Both the position numbers and the translations under genes were made by a program. Below, in pieces: positions 5,851-14,190 of a stretch of DNA of 26,941 nucleotides. This DNA comes from an uncultured Methanomassiliicoccales archaeon. Its GTDB lineage: Archaea > Thermoplasmatota > Thermoplasmata > Methanomassiliicoccales > Methanomethylophilaceae. Below the pieces are notes generated by a model that had not been told where the DNA came from, searched no databases, and worked only from the letters and a program-made list of their open reading frames with translations. The DNA is taken from positions 1 through 26,941 of the forward strand of contig CAKQHC010000010.1 in the NCBI GenBank assembly GCA_934234005.1, written 5' to 3'. How positions within the stretch are numbered: the stretch's first letter is position 1; each line of letters opens with the position of its first letter.

Positions 5851-7647
5851 ATGGGTGATTCGGCAGAGCTTGTCAAAGGTCTTTTCAGACGGGCATTCGG
5901 TACGGACGCCCCTGTTTCCGGCTGCCAGATGTTTTTGAATAAAGTGCCGGGGGAAGACCGTACTGACGAGATTATAGCCAACGGTACTGTTCTTGGAATA
6001 ATCCGTTTCGATATGAGGTCGGACTGTATTGTTTTGGAGATTCGCCAACCCGGAGCCGACCTGTTTTGTAACCATGCGACAAAGAATATAGTTGTGTTCG
6101 GCGGCATGTCGGGTCATCTGAAAGGCAAGACTGTTCCGGGAGCCAATGTAACGGACATCATCGGAGAATTCAACGAAGGCGAACCGTTGATTTTAAAGAA
6201 AGGTCAGAAGGTCGGACCGGGGATAGCACTGGTATCTTCCGGCGGTATGCGTACTTCGGACAGATCTGTGAAAATCCGTGATTTAAATGCGCCTGCCCAA
6301 ACAGTTTCGGTCAAATCGGATTTGAATACATTTGTGAAGTGCAACAAGGGGCATATTCGGAGATTGGCTAAGCGTGCGGTATCCGAAATAAGACGTTTTT
6401 TGGACGAGAAGAACAAAGGCGGCCTGCCGGTCACAGTATCTTTTTCGGGAGGAAAAGATTCGCTTGTAGCATATGGTTTGGCTTCCGAGGCTGTGGGAAA
6501 GCCTGAATTAATGTACATCGACACAGGTTTGGAGTTTCCGGAAACAGTAGAGTATGTCAGGGATTTTTCCGAAGAAAACGGATGTAAAATCAGCATAGCC
6601 CGCGGAAAAGACGGATTTTGGAATAATGTGGATACGTTCGGTCCGCCGGCTAAAGATTTCCGCTGGTGCTGTAAGATATGCAAATTGGGCCCTATTACGG
6701 ACATGATATCCGAAAAATATCCGAAAGGCACGATAACAGTAGAGGGAAACAGATGGCTGGAATCGTATGCCAGATCAGGAATAGGATTTGTTACGCGCAA
6801 TCCGTTCGTACCGAATCAGATAAATCTTAACCCGATAAGGTCATGGAGCGCGTCCGAAGTCTGGTGTTATATTCTGGACAGGGGTTTGAAATACAATCCG
6901 CTTTACAATCGTGATTTCGAAAGAATCGGATGTTATCTGTGTCCTTCCTGTCTTTCCAGCGAATGGAGAAATACGGGTCGCATACACCCGGAATTATACG
7001 GCAGATGGGAAGATTATCTTCACAATTATGCTGAAAACCACGGATTGCCTCCGGAATATGTGGATATGGGATTTTGGAGATGGAAAGTACTGCCTCCGAA
7101 GATGATTCAGCTGGCGGAAGGTCTCGATCTGCGTATGGAGCCTTCCAAATCCTCTGGCCCTTCCATGGATATGCTCAAAGGTGCATCGCCTTGTGTTGCG
7201 GGCGGTTACTCGGTGGAGGCCATAATAAGGGTGAGACGTTTGAGAGATTTCTCGTACGTCGAAGATGCTCTGCGTACGGTCGGAGATGTGAAATATTCTC
7301 CGGAATTCGAAATTGCCTTGCTCAAGACTCCGGTAGGTCGTGCCAAACTGTTCGGAGGCGGTCAGGTGTCTGTAACGGCTCCCGATTCCAAGAACGCGCG
7401 TGCCGTATTTGAGAAAGCGGTTAAGGCGCTTATAAGAGCACAGATGTGTACGCAATGCGGAATATGCGCCAAAGGCTGTCCGCGTCATGCAATAACAATC
7501 AAGGGCGGAATGAGAGTAGATCCCGGAAAATGTAATTCCTGCGGAAAATGTATCAAATCCTGCATGGTTGTGCATTATTATGACAAATTGATGGAGACGG
7601 TTCCGAAAAAGAACAGTAAAACTGTCTGTGCCTGTACCAATAATTAA
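5851..7647 (+). CDS. PUA / PAPS-reductase-family / 2x[4Fe-4S] ferredoxin protein
   Basis: The 598-residue open frame holds a PUA-like RNA-binding or substrate domain (about 1-150), an adenine-nucleotide alpha-hydrolase domain of the PAPS-reductase/3'-phosphoadenylylsulfate family with the PP-motif SGGKDS (199-204), YIDTGLEFPETVEYV and the cysteine pair WCCKICKLGP, and a C-terminal ferredoxin with two CxxCxxC...C clusters (CTQCGICAKGCP and CNSCGKCIKSC). This archaeal type is often annotated as phosphoadenosine phosphosulfate reductase, but the true substrate may be another activated sulfur compound or a tRNA. The real start is probably ATG 5701, in the same frame but behind a TAA; ATG 5851 has no ribosome-binding site. 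Followed 24 nt later by a membrane protein gene. Confidence 0.85.
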   Translation: MGDSAELVKGLFRRAFGTDAPVSGCQMFLNKVPGEDRTDEIIANGTVLGIIRFDMRSDCIVLEIRQPGADLFCNHATKNIVVFGGMSGHLKGKTVPGANVTDIIGEFNEGEPLILKKGQKVGPGIALVSSGGMRTSDRSVKIRDLNAPAQTVSVKSDLNTFVKCNKGHIRRLAKRAVSEIRRFLDEKNKGGLPVTVSFSGGKDSLVAYGLASEAVGKPELMYIDTGLEFPETVEYVRDFSEENGCKISIARGKDGFWNNVDTFGPPAKDFRWCCKICKLGPITDMISEKYPKGTITVEGNRWLESYARSGIGFVTRNPFVPNQINLNPIRSWSASEVWCYILDRGLKYNPLYNRDFERIGCYLCPSCLSSEWRNTGRIHPELYGRWEDYLHNYAENHGLPPEYVDMGFWRWKVLPPKMIQLAEGLDLRMEPSKSSGPSMDMLKGASPCVAGGYSVEAIIRVRRLRDFSYVEDALRTVGDVKYSPEFEIALLKTPVGRAKLFGGGQVSVTAPDSKNARAVFEKAVKALIRAQMCTQCGICAKGCPRHAITIKGGMRVDPGKCNSCGKCIKSCMVVHYYDKLMETVPKKNSKTVCACTNN

Positions 7648-7671
7648 GAACCGTATTTCTATAACGGTCTC

Positions 7672-8394
7672 ATGCAGCTCATATTCGGACTTGCGATGGT
7701 GTTGGGGATAGGCCCTGCCCTTATTCTCATGTACCTCGGAGTGAGAGAGTATACATATCCCCGCGTAGAACAGCCGTTCTTCAGCGATCCGCGTTTTTTC
7801 GGTCTGTTCATGGTCGGTTTGGTTGTAGGTTCAGTATTGTTCTTTGCTCTCACAATGTTCAGATTTGCGTCCAATGTACTGTATATGATGTTACTGGCAA
7901 TGGTGGAGATGATGGCCATGCTGGTGATAATGAATCTGAGACGTTTCCGCGGTTATTCCGATTCTGTCTTTTACGGATTCGGATTGGGGTTGGGTATGTC
8001 CAGCGGTCTTGCGACAGGAATCTGTTTCACAATGGCCAGTACGGTGGATACTATCGATGCTTCGGCATTGGCTCTTATTTTGATATCCGTATCGCTGTCT
8101 TTGATGTTGGGTGCATGCGGAACCAATGTGGGCGAAGGTATGGCCAGAAATCTGCCCATGCAGTATGCTGCGCAGGGGCTTCTGCCGCTGATGGTTTTTA
8201 ACATGCTGTTGACCGTAGTGTTCCACGGAGGGGATTACGGCGGAGAGCTGGGATATTACGGATCTCTGGTTGCGATGCTCGTAATATCGGCATTATATTA
8301 TCATCATGTTATGAATGTAAAATTGGCAGGTATCATCCGTGACGTATTGAAAATGGAAGGAAAGAAACGCGATGATATTCCGAAAAGGAAGTGA
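7672..8394 (+). CDS. Polytopic membrane protein of unknown function
   Basis: The 240-residue protein has about seven hydrophobic helices (near 3-23, 41-64, 66-88, 97-120, 129-153, 168-186 and 195-217) and a basic cytoplasmic tail ending DIPKRK. Met and Gly are frequent in the helices. It recalls PrsW-type membrane proteins in its opening (GPALILMYLGVREYTYPRVEQP), but I do not see the EExxK-like motif of that family, so I leave it unassigned. The gene follows the PAPS-reductase-like gene by 24 nt and its stop lies just before the PhzF start, so the three genes are probably one operon. Confidence 0.75.
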   Translation: MQLIFGLAMVLGIGPALILMYLGVREYTYPRVEQPFFSDPRFFGLFMVGLVVGSVLFFALTMFRFASNVLYMMLLAMVEMMAMLVIMNLRRFRGYSDSVFYGFGLGLGMSSGLATGICFTMASTVDTIDASALALILISVSLSLMLGACGTNVGEGMARNLPMQYAAQGLLPLMVFNMLLTVVFHGGDYGGELGYYGSLVAMLVISALYYHHVMNVKLAGIIRDVLKMEGKKRDDIPKRK

Positions 8395-8399
8395 GTTTT

Positions 8400-9209
8400 A
8401 TGAAGATGTATCAGGTTGATGCATTTACAGACAGGGTTTTTTCCGGAAATCCGGCGGCAGTCTGTGTGACCGATGTGCCGCTGTCGGATGAAATTATGAC
8501 AAAGCTTGCCGTTGAAAACAATCTTTCAGAAACAGCTTTTGCGGTAGGTTCGGACGGGAAGTATTCGCTGAGATGGTTCACTCCCGGAGGGGAGATCGAT
8601 CTATGCGGACATGCTACTTTGGCAACATCGTTTGTTATAGCAAATTATGTCGATCCCGGGGTCGGACACATCAGATATGAGACGGCCAGCGGAATTCTTG
8701 AAGCGGATACGGACGGCAATTTTGTTACACTGGACTTTCCGCGTATCGAAACCCGTAAGATTGACGTGACCGAAGACATGCTGAATGCTTTGGGTTTATG
8801 TCCGGCAGAGGCGGCAATAGGATACCGCGATCCGATATTTCTGTTGAAGGACGAAACCGCAGTCAGGGAATTTAAACCAGATTTCGGAGCAATAGAAGCG
8901 TATCCCGACGGATTGGGATTATTTATTACGGCTCCCGGATCGGACTGCGACTTTGTATCCAGATCATTTTGGCCTAAGTTAAAGGTGAACGAAGACCCGG
9001 TATGCGGTTCGATGCATTGCAGCCTCGGAGATTATTGGGAAAAGAAGCTGGGAAAGAGCGTACTGTCTGCTAAACAACTTTCATCGCGCGGCGGCGAATT
9101 GACGGTATCAATGGAGGGCGACCGCGTAAAACTCGGGGGAAAAGCAGTTTTGTTTGCGACATTCGATATTGACGATTCTTTGGTTAAGCCCGATATCTGC
9201 CGATTTTAA
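8400..9209 (+). CDS. PhzF-family isomerase/epimerase
   Basis: PhzF-family enzymes have two similar halves of the diaminopimelate-epimerase fold and isomerise or epimerise small acids. The 269-residue protein starts MKMYQVDAFTDRVFSGNPAAV and has the catalytic Glu in NNLSETAF (E44), GGEIDLCGHATLA, and EDPVCGSMHCSLGDYW in the second half. I chose ATG 8400 because GGAAGTGA lies 5 nt before it and the family begins this way; GTG 8391 would overlap the upstream stop. The end overlaps the convergent zinc-ribbon gene by 26 nt. The substrate cannot be deduced. Confidence 0.9.
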   Translation: MKMYQVDAFTDRVFSGNPAAVCVTDVPLSDEIMTKLAVENNLSETAFAVGSDGKYSLRWFTPGGEIDLCGHATLATSFVIANYVDPGVGHIRYETASGILEADTDGNFVTLDFPRIETRKIDVTEDMLNALGLCPAEAAIGYRDPIFLLKDETAVREFKPDFGAIEAYPDGLGLFITAPGSDCDFVSRSFWPKLKVNEDPVCGSMHCSLGDYWEKKLGKSVLSAKQLSSRGGELTVSMEGDRVKLGGKAVLFATFDIDDSLVKPDICRF

Positions 9210-9618
9210 ATTCCGAAATCATGCATCTGTCCAACATGGCCGAGACCATTTTCTCGGCACGCTTCCCAGCTATTTTTTCGACATCTTCGAGTGTAAACGA
9301 GCCGTATATGGATGTGAGGCCGTTGGCAAGAATTTCCATTTTCTCATCTAGGTCGGGAGCATGTTCGTATCTGTACACCATTGTGGAATAAGGGTCTGAT
9401 TCCGCAATCTTCTTCTTTTTTTCAGATGTGTCCGGTGCTACAAAGCCAGTGGCCTGTGACAAAGCCGTGCGTACATCATTCTGGCTGCGACTTTCATAGA
9501 AAAATGTGATGTTTTTGGTTTTTTCTACATAATTGCAATGCGGGCAGACAGAAGTTTCCTGACTCTCATCAACAATTCTCGGGCGCCGGCACAGGCTGCA
9601 TTGGCACAGACCATACAT
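9184..9618 (-). CDS. Conserved archaeal zinc-ribbon protein (DUF5817-like)
   Basis: The 144-residue protein opens with a zinc ribbon: C7-x2-C10 and C25-x2-C28 (CPHC), followed by YVEKTKNITFFYES, the pattern of archaeal DUF5817-like proteins (from memory, not searched). The second half is helical, with LTLEDVEKIAG-like sequence that resembles a small winged helix. ATG 9618 has AGGTGA 6 nt upstream, inside the end of the arginine decarboxylase gene, so it is translated with pdaD. The 3' end overlaps the convergent phzF gene. Nucleic-acid or protein binding is plausible; the function is unknown. Confidence 0.75.
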   Translation of the reverse strand: MYGLCQCSLCRRPRIVDESQETSVCPHCNYVEKTKNITFFYESRSQNDVRTALSQATGFVAPDTSEKKKKIAESDPYSTMVYRYEHAPDLDEKMEILANGLTSIYGSFTLEDVEKIAGKRAEKMVSAMLDRCMISEFKIGRYRA

Positions 9619-9622
9619 GGAT

Positions 9623-10096
9623 TCACCTGTATTCGGTGAATACGAGGGACGCTACACAGCACCCGTAGTGATTGAGAGGTATAGCCAGTTCTTCTATGGC
9701 GTATTGTATTTCTTCAAATTCCACTCCGCGGAGACGCGACATTTCATCCATTTTCCATTTGAGAATTTCCCTCAGTGATTCGGCAGATCCGTGGATGTGT
9801 CCCTCGGCGACATATCCTCCTTTACCATCTTTTCTGTACGTGTATGCGATTCCTGCGGAAATCGTTTCACCTTCACAACCCCTCATCTGTGCAAGGACAC
9901 AATGGGTTATGGCACCCATAGGCATCTCGCAGATGTCTGTGCGTTCTGCTCCGATTGGGATTACAGACGATACGGAAACAAGATTCTGTTCGCCTATCCC
10001 TGCGGAAATCAATGCTTTGTCGAACGCATTCAGATCGGACACTGTACTGATCCCGGAACTTTGGGTTACGAAGAATTTGGATGGTACTAACTCCAT
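9623..10096 (-). CDS. pdaD: Pyruvoyl-dependent arginine decarboxylase
   Basis: PdaD decarboxylates arginine to agmatine, the first step of archaeal polyamine synthesis and of agmatidine-tRNA modification. The proenzyme cleaves itself at a Ser-Ser bond and the new N-terminal Ser becomes a pyruvoyl group. Here the site is NLVSVSSVIP, with cleavage expected between S43 and S44. The protein has 157 residues (family about 160) and keeps GTAI-like and GAITHCVLAQMRG segments and the C-terminal GCCVASLVF strand. It lies 43 nt after the PAC2 gene and 4 nt before the zinc-ribbon gene, all on the minus strand, suggesting one operon. Confidence 0.92.
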   Translation of the reverse strand: MELVPSKFFVTQSSGISTVSDLNAFDKALISAGIGEQNLVSVSSVIPIGAERTDICEMPMGAITHCVLAQMRGCEGETISAGIAYTYRKDGKGGYVAEGHIHGSAESLREILKWKMDEMSRLRGVEFEEIQYAIEELAIPLNHYGCCVASLVFTEYR

Positions 10097-10139
10097 GAGT
10101 CCGAGGGATGCGGTTCAGGTATATGGCAGTGTCTGATGC

Positions 10140-10862
10140 TTAACCGTATAATTGGGAGTCCATTTCTCTGGTACCGGTTTGCTGCTCGTCTATTCTCTTC
10201 TTGATAAGATCCGCTTCTTCAAGCAACGGCTTGGAATCTGCTTTGAATCCGGGGATTATCCGCGATACAGGCTCTATAAAACCTGCTGCGGAGCCAGGGT
10301 CAGGTACGCCCTGTGCGGAAGGACAGAGAAGAGATATGACATCGAGGCCCGCAAGAGGAGCGTTATACATAATTACGCCGGTGAGGCCTCTTATCATGCC
10401 GTTTTCCATGACGGGTAATTTTGATTTACGGATCATATTGTTGCATCCCGGTCCGGAACCGCATACCGTCAGTACGTCGTCTTCGGAGAATTTGGGGATG
10501 CCTTCGAAACATACCACTTCTTTCACGCCCATCTGTTTGAGGAAAGAAATTATTTCTCTGGCGAGATCATAAGTATCTTCGGGTTTGGGAGCGTATTCGG
10601 AAAGGCATATTATGACGTCCCTGCCGTTTTTTCCCTTTCCCTTTCTTCCGTAGAACCTTACCGGGGGGTAGGCATTTCCGCCGCTTATGAAACAATACGG
10701 AGGCATGAACGATCCTGACATGGATGCTATGACAGGCATTCCGAATTGTCCGACATAGAAATTTGATATTATCGAACTTACCAATCCGACGGACGGGAAT
10801 CCGATTAAAGCAACAGGATTGTCTAATTTCATATCGCCGTATCTGGCAGTTTTTATGCCCAT
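10140..10862 (-). CDS. PAC2-family (proteasome assembly chaperone) protein
   Basis: The 240-residue protein contains the PAC2 features: NPVALIGFPSVGLVSSI near the start, YPPVRFYG, and KEVVCFEGIPKF followed by GVIMYNAPLAGLDVISLLCP. The archaeal family is related to eukaryotic proteasome assembly chaperones PAC2 and Pba proteins and is thought to bind the core particle. I chose ATG 10862 (MGIKTARYGDMKL) over ATG 10904, because a TATA element CTTATATTC at 10882-10890 lies about 25 nt before 10862 and inside the longer version. The gene diverges from the M16 peptidase, which places two proteolysis-related genes back to back. Confidence 0.85.
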   Translation of the reverse strand: MGIKTARYGDMKLDNPVALIGFPSVGLVSSIISNFYVGQFGMPVIASMSGSFMPPYCFISGGNAYPPVRFYGRKGKGKNGRDVIICLSEYAPKPEDTYDLAREIISFLKQMGVKEVVCFEGIPKFSEDDVLTVCGSGPGCNNMIRKSKLPVMENGMIRGLTGVIMYNAPLAGLDVISLLCPSAQGVPDPGSAAGFIEPVSRIIPGFKADSKPLLEEADLIKKRIDEQQTGTREMDSQLYG

Positions 10863-10912
10863 GCAATGTTGATGTAGATAAGAATATAAGTGGCTAATGT
10901 TCACATACGGGC
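10863..10912. promoter_or_regulatory. Divergent promoter, PAC2 protein / M16 peptidase
   Basis: Only 50 nt separate the two starts. The AT-rich core AGAATATAAG (10881-10890) reads CTTATATTCT on the minus strand and fits a TATA box for both genes, each about 20-25 nt away. Confidence 0.5.
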
Positions 10913-12184
10913 ATGAGCAGCCGTATTACAGTATCAAAGACCTCCGGAGGAATACCCGTGGTCGTCGAGCATATCCCGGACAGTCAGAGTGCAGGATATA
11001 TGATCGGTGTGGCCACCGGATCCAGAGACGAATACGAAGAGATACGCGGCCTTTCGCATCTTCTTGAGCATACCGTATTCAGAGAGACAGGTACGCGTGA
11101 TTCGTATCAGATGGCTAAGGAGATGGAAGGCGCCGGGGGAGAGATGAATGCCTTCACCGGAAAGGAGATGACCGCATTTTACGGTGTAACAATCAAAGAA
11201 ACCGCAGGTACGGCGCGCGAACTTGTAGCAGATATTGTTGCCAATCCACTGATCAGCGAGAACGATACGGAACTGGAGAAGAAAATCGTTCTTCAGGAAC
11301 TCAGCATGATTAAGAGCGAACCCGATTCATATATTCACGATTTGTTCGAAACACAACTTTGGAGAGGACACCCTCTGTCACAGGATGAAGGCGGCCCGGA
11401 AGAAACCGTGGCAAAACTCACAAATGTTGATCTAAGGGCATATTATGATGAAAAATACAAAATTCCGAATATCGAAGTATATGCCGCAGGGAATGTAGAT
11501 TTGGAGGAGACTGTGGAATGGGCGGAAAAATCTTTTGACGGAATGTCCGGCGGAAAAAGAAACGTTCGTACTGCGCCCCCCACTCCCGAATCAATGTACG
11601 GATTCGTAAAACATGATACCGAGCACTATCAGGTAGCCATGGGATTTCCATCATACGATTCATCGCATAAGAGCCGTATGGCCGTAACGATGCTTTCTGC
11701 CGTTTTGGGTTCGGGAACCAGTTCACGTCTTTTCCATTCCGTCAGGGAGGATAAGGCTCTGGTATATTCCATATACACTTCGGTATCTCAGTGCAGCGAC
11801 GCATCATCCCTGACTACATATATGTCATGCACAGAATCCAATGTAATCGAATCGATGGAAACAGTTGTTCAAGAAATCGGAAGATTATTGTCGGAAGGAT
11901 TGGAGAAAGGCGAATTGGAGAGGTCGAAAAGACTAATCAAAGGCGCCAACGTAAGATCAATGGAATCCACCGAGCACAGGTTGTACAGATTAGGCGTAAA
12001 CCATATGCTTAACGGATCGGTAGAATGTCTCGAGGATCGTTTGGCCAAAATAGACAGCGTCACAGAAGAAGATGTGATGCATGTCGCAGAAGACCTCCTA
12101 AAGCCCGATCGCCTGAATACTGTTGTACTCGGAAAAGGAAATAGGAAATTAACAAAATACGACTCCTCTGCACTCAGTTTTTGA
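10913..12184 (+). CDS. M16-family zinc peptidase (insulinase/processing-peptidase type)
   Basis: The 423-residue protein has the inverted zinc motif HLLEH (49-53) and the third ligand Glu about 76 residues later in VLQELSM (E129), as in M16B peptidases. The second half (about 200-420) is the inactive homologous domain with ALVYSIYTSVS and the R/Y pair of the family. M16B enzymes form clam-shell chambers that degrade peptides. M16 proteins are far more frequent in bacteria, so transfer is possible (inference). ATG 10913 has no clear ribosome-binding site and is probably close to the transcription start. The end overlaps the convergent hydrogenase-maturation gene by 11 nt. Confidence 0.92.
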   Translation: MSSRITVSKTSGGIPVVVEHIPDSQSAGYMIGVATGSRDEYEEIRGLSHLLEHTVFRETGTRDSYQMAKEMEGAGGEMNAFTGKEMTAFYGVTIKETAGTARELVADIVANPLISENDTELEKKIVLQELSMIKSEPDSYIHDLFETQLWRGHPLSQDEGGPEETVAKLTNVDLRAYYDEKYKIPNIEVYAAGNVDLEETVEWAEKSFDGMSGGKRNVRTAPPTPESMYGFVKHDTEHYQVAMGFPSYDSSHKSRMAVTMLSAVLGSGTSSRLFHSVREDKALVYSIYTSVSQCSDASSLTTYMSCTESNVIESMETVVQEIGRLLSEGLEKGELERSKRLIKGANVRSMESTEHRLYRLGVNHMLNGSVECLEDRLAKIDSVTEEDVMHVAEDLLKPDRLNTVVLGKGNRKLTKYDSSALSF

Positions 12185-12665
12185 ATTCCGAGAGCATGTG
12201 AAGGACGGCATCCGTGGCGGAGTCCACGGCTGCCTCCACTTCCGGCGTCATAGTTTCTGTCATCGTACGAATGTCTTGAACTTCTATGGCAACAAATCCG
12301 ATTTTTTCAGGCATAATTTCCGGATTCATCTGACGGCCTATTTTGAGTGCGGTAGGTAAATTGACATCATGCCCGGGCGCATCTCCGACAACATCAGCAA
12401 AGTCCTGTTCATACATCAGCATGATTGTTCCGGGATTGTATTTTCCGGTTTGTATGGCATCAACGATTACGGCATATCTGTATCCGTGGATTACAGGCAG
12501 TATGTCAAGTCCTCCAACAGCTTCCTGACAGCAATCAACATTTGACATATTCATTGATTCTATTTTGGAAGACACTCTCAATCCTACTGCATCGTCGCAC
12601 ATTATGGGGCTACCAAGCCCTACTACCACAGATTCTGCATCACGGTGAAACAAATCATCCGCCAT
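12174..12665 (-). CDS. Hydrogenase maturation endopeptidase (M52)
   Basis: M52 proteases remove the C-terminal peptide of the [NiFe]-hydrogenase large subunit after nickel insertion. The 163-residue protein has VVGLGSPIMCDDAVGLRV (compare GxGNxxxxDDGxG) with Asp at 24-25, IVDAIQTG for the second metal-binding acid, and APGHDVNLPTAL carrying the His ligand. The usual Asn of GNP is replaced by Ser (GSP). Its substrate is probably the Mvh or Ech-type hydrogenase, which works with the Hdr complex in such methanogens; no hydrogenase gene lies in the window. A TATA-like stretch on the minus strand is near 12690-12705. Confidence 0.85.
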   Translation of the reverse strand: MADDLFHRDAESVVVGLGSPIMCDDAVGLRVSSKIESMNMSNVDCCQEAVGGLDILPVIHGYRYAVIVDAIQTGKYNPGTIMLMYEQDFADVVGDAPGHDVNLPTALKIGRQMNPEIMPEKIGFVAIEVQDIRTMTETMTPEVEAAVDSATDAVLHMLSEFKN

Positions 12666-12771
12666 GTCTGCAGTATCGGTATGTGGTATATCAAAAATAT
12701 TCTGTACGTACGATATTCGGCATTCATGCGGATATACTTTATTCGCGGGAAACCTATGTTGCAGACGATAC

Positions 12772-12791
12772 TATTATCAAAATAGATAATA
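12772..12791. promoter_or_regulatory. Palindromic operator ATTATC-N6-GATAAT, copy 1 (regulator promoter)
   Basis: TATTATC (12772-12778), six bases, GATAATA (12785-12791): a perfect 7-bp inverted repeat that ends 10 nt before the regulator ATG at 12802 and covers its probable TATA region. The same 6-6-6 core occurs before hdrC at 13619-13636. Confidence 0.6.
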
Positions 12792-12801
12792 CATTACAAT
12801 C

Positions 12802-13602
12802 ATGGACATATCTGTTCAGATATCTCAAACTATAAACGGTAAATCCATTACATCCAGACAAATTGAAGCTCTTATTGCAGTAGCCGAAACCGGTAGTCAA
12901 ACAGCCGCGGCAAGGAAGTTGAACATTTCTGTCCCTGTTCTTCATAAGTACATAGGTATAATCGAGGATGCAGCCGGAGAACCGATATTGGAAACAACTC
13001 CTGCAGGATCGAAGCTCACGGCCGCAGGCGAAGAGATTGTAGATAATGCCTGTGTGATGACGCGCCGTTGTAATGAAGAACGGGGATTTACAGTATGCTG
13101 TAGCCCGGTTACCGAAGATTTGATGATGTCCGTGGTATCGTCTGTTAAGATAAAAGGTACGAATCTTGTAGTGTCTGATGATGAATATAACATAAATATG
13201 ATGAGAGAGAACAGAGCGGATATGGCGATAATCGACGATCCCCTGTATCTTTTCGATGCGGAAGAGTTTCAAATGGAGGAGATAGGATATATGGGGATTG
13301 TTTTTGTCAACAACGGCCCCTCTTTTATCCGTTACAAGTACGGTGCACAGCGTGTCGCGTTTATGTATTTGGATTCCGAACAGAGGCAGTATACGATAGA
13401 CTCCGAGACATTTTCTCTTCCGGAATTGTTAGGTTCGAACAAGAGTTTTTTCATAGACGAATTTATGCTCACCAGACGCAATCTGAGGTTGAAAAGTGCT
13501 GTCGATCCAAAATTACTCAGGCATGCGATAACAGCCATTTATCGTACCGAGAACCGCAATGTGGCCAAAGTGATGAATGCCATTCGTCTACGCAACATAT
13601 GA
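12802..13602 (+). CDS. LysR/ModE-like transcription regulator
   Basis: The 266-residue protein has a LysR/ModE-type winged helix (about 15-75): SRQIEALIAVAETGSQTAAARKL, NISVPVLHKYIGIIE, and a wing with TPAGSKLTAAGEEI. The rest (about 95-266) looks like a compact periplasmic-binding-type ligand domain with beta strands such as NLVVSDDEY and RADMAIIDDPL, shorter than usual for LysR. It lies directly before hdrCB on the same strand (94-nt gap). One palindrome precedes its own start and an identical core precedes hdrC, so autoregulation and control of hdrCB are suggested. The ligand is unknown. Confidence 0.8.
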   Translation: MDISVQISQTINGKSITSRQIEALIAVAETGSQTAAARKLNISVPVLHKYIGIIEDAAGEPILETTPAGSKLTAAGEEIVDNACVMTRRCNEERGFTVCCSPVTEDLMMSVVSSVKIKGTNLVVSDDEYNINMMRENRADMAIIDDPLYLFDAEEFQMEEIGYMGIVFVNNGPSFIRYKYGAQRVAFMYLDSEQRQYTIDSETFSLPELLGSNKSFFIDEFMLTRRNLRLKSAVDPKLLRHAITAIYRTENRNVAKVMNAIRLRNI

Positions 13603-13618
13603 TGTTACGGAGTTAGGT

Positions 13619-13636
13619 ATTATCCTAAAAGATAAT
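13619..13636. promoter_or_regulatory. Palindromic operator ATTATC-N6-GATAAT, copy 2 (hdrCB upstream region)
   Basis: ATTATC (13619-13624), six bases, GATAAT (13631-13636). The half-sites and spacing equal those at 12773-12790. It lies about 20-25 nt upstream of the hdrC TATA element, a position suited to an activator, and 16 nt after the regulator stop. Confidence 0.6.
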
Positions 13637-13656
13637 TCGGAATTCCTAAATCAGTT

Positions 13657-13669
13657 TTCATTATATAGT
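13657..13669 (+). promoter_or_regulatory. TATA element of hdrCB
   Basis: CATTATATAGTG lies about 30-37 nt before ATG 13697 and would start transcription some 10 nt before the gene. It is the best TATA match in the 94-nt gap. Confidence 0.55.
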
Positions 13670-13696
13670 GAAATGTTCGTGTGAATCTCGATTACT

Positions 13697-14185
13697 ATGG
13701 TTACACCCAATGCTGATTTTGCCAAAGAAATCGCAAAGACCGGCGTCATGATGTGTTTCCAGTGCGGTACCTGTACCGCGGGTTGCCCTTCCGGAAGGCA
13801 GACTTCCTACAGGACAAGGAAACTCATGAGAATGGCCCAGCTCGGACTGAAAGACGAAATCATCAATTCCGATGAACTCTGGCAGTGCAGTACCTGTTAC
13901 ACCTGCGTCGAGAGATGCCCCCGTCAGGTGCCTATTGTCGACATCGTTATCGAACTCAGGAACATTGCAGTCGCAGAAGGTCACATCAGGCCTCAGCACA
14001 AGGGAACCGCAGTCAACCTGTCCAAGTACGGTCACACTGTTGACTCCAAGGACAAGATTGCAGACATCCGTGAACAGATCGGACTCTCCAGAGTTCCCCC
14101 GACCGTTCTTGCAAATCCCGAGGCAAAGGCTCAGCTCGACAAGATTCTGACCCTTACCGGATTTGACGCAATCGTGAAGGAGTGA
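13697..14185 (+). CDS. hdrC: CoB-CoM heterodisulfide reductase iron-sulfur subunit C
   Basis: HdrC carries two [4Fe-4S] clusters and passes electrons from HdrA to the catalytic subunit HdrB during reduction of the heterodisulfide CoM-S-S-CoB. The 162-residue protein has two ferredoxin motifs: C20-x2-C23-x2-C26-x3-C30P and C64-x2-C67-x2-C70-x3-C74P. Its stop is 5 nt before the hdrB start and the pair is clearly one operon. Codon choice is more uniform and GC-richer than in the neighbours, as expected of a highly expressed gene. hdrA is not in the window. Confidence 0.96.
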   Translation: MVTPNADFAKEIAKTGVMMCFQCGTCTAGCPSGRQTSYRTRKLMRMAQLGLKDEIINSDELWQCSTCYTCVERCPRQVPIVDIVIELRNIAVAEGHIRPQHKGTAVNLSKYGHTVDSKDKIADIREQIGLSRVPPTVLANPEAKAQLDKILTLTGFDAIVKE

Positions 14186-14190
14186 TTATA

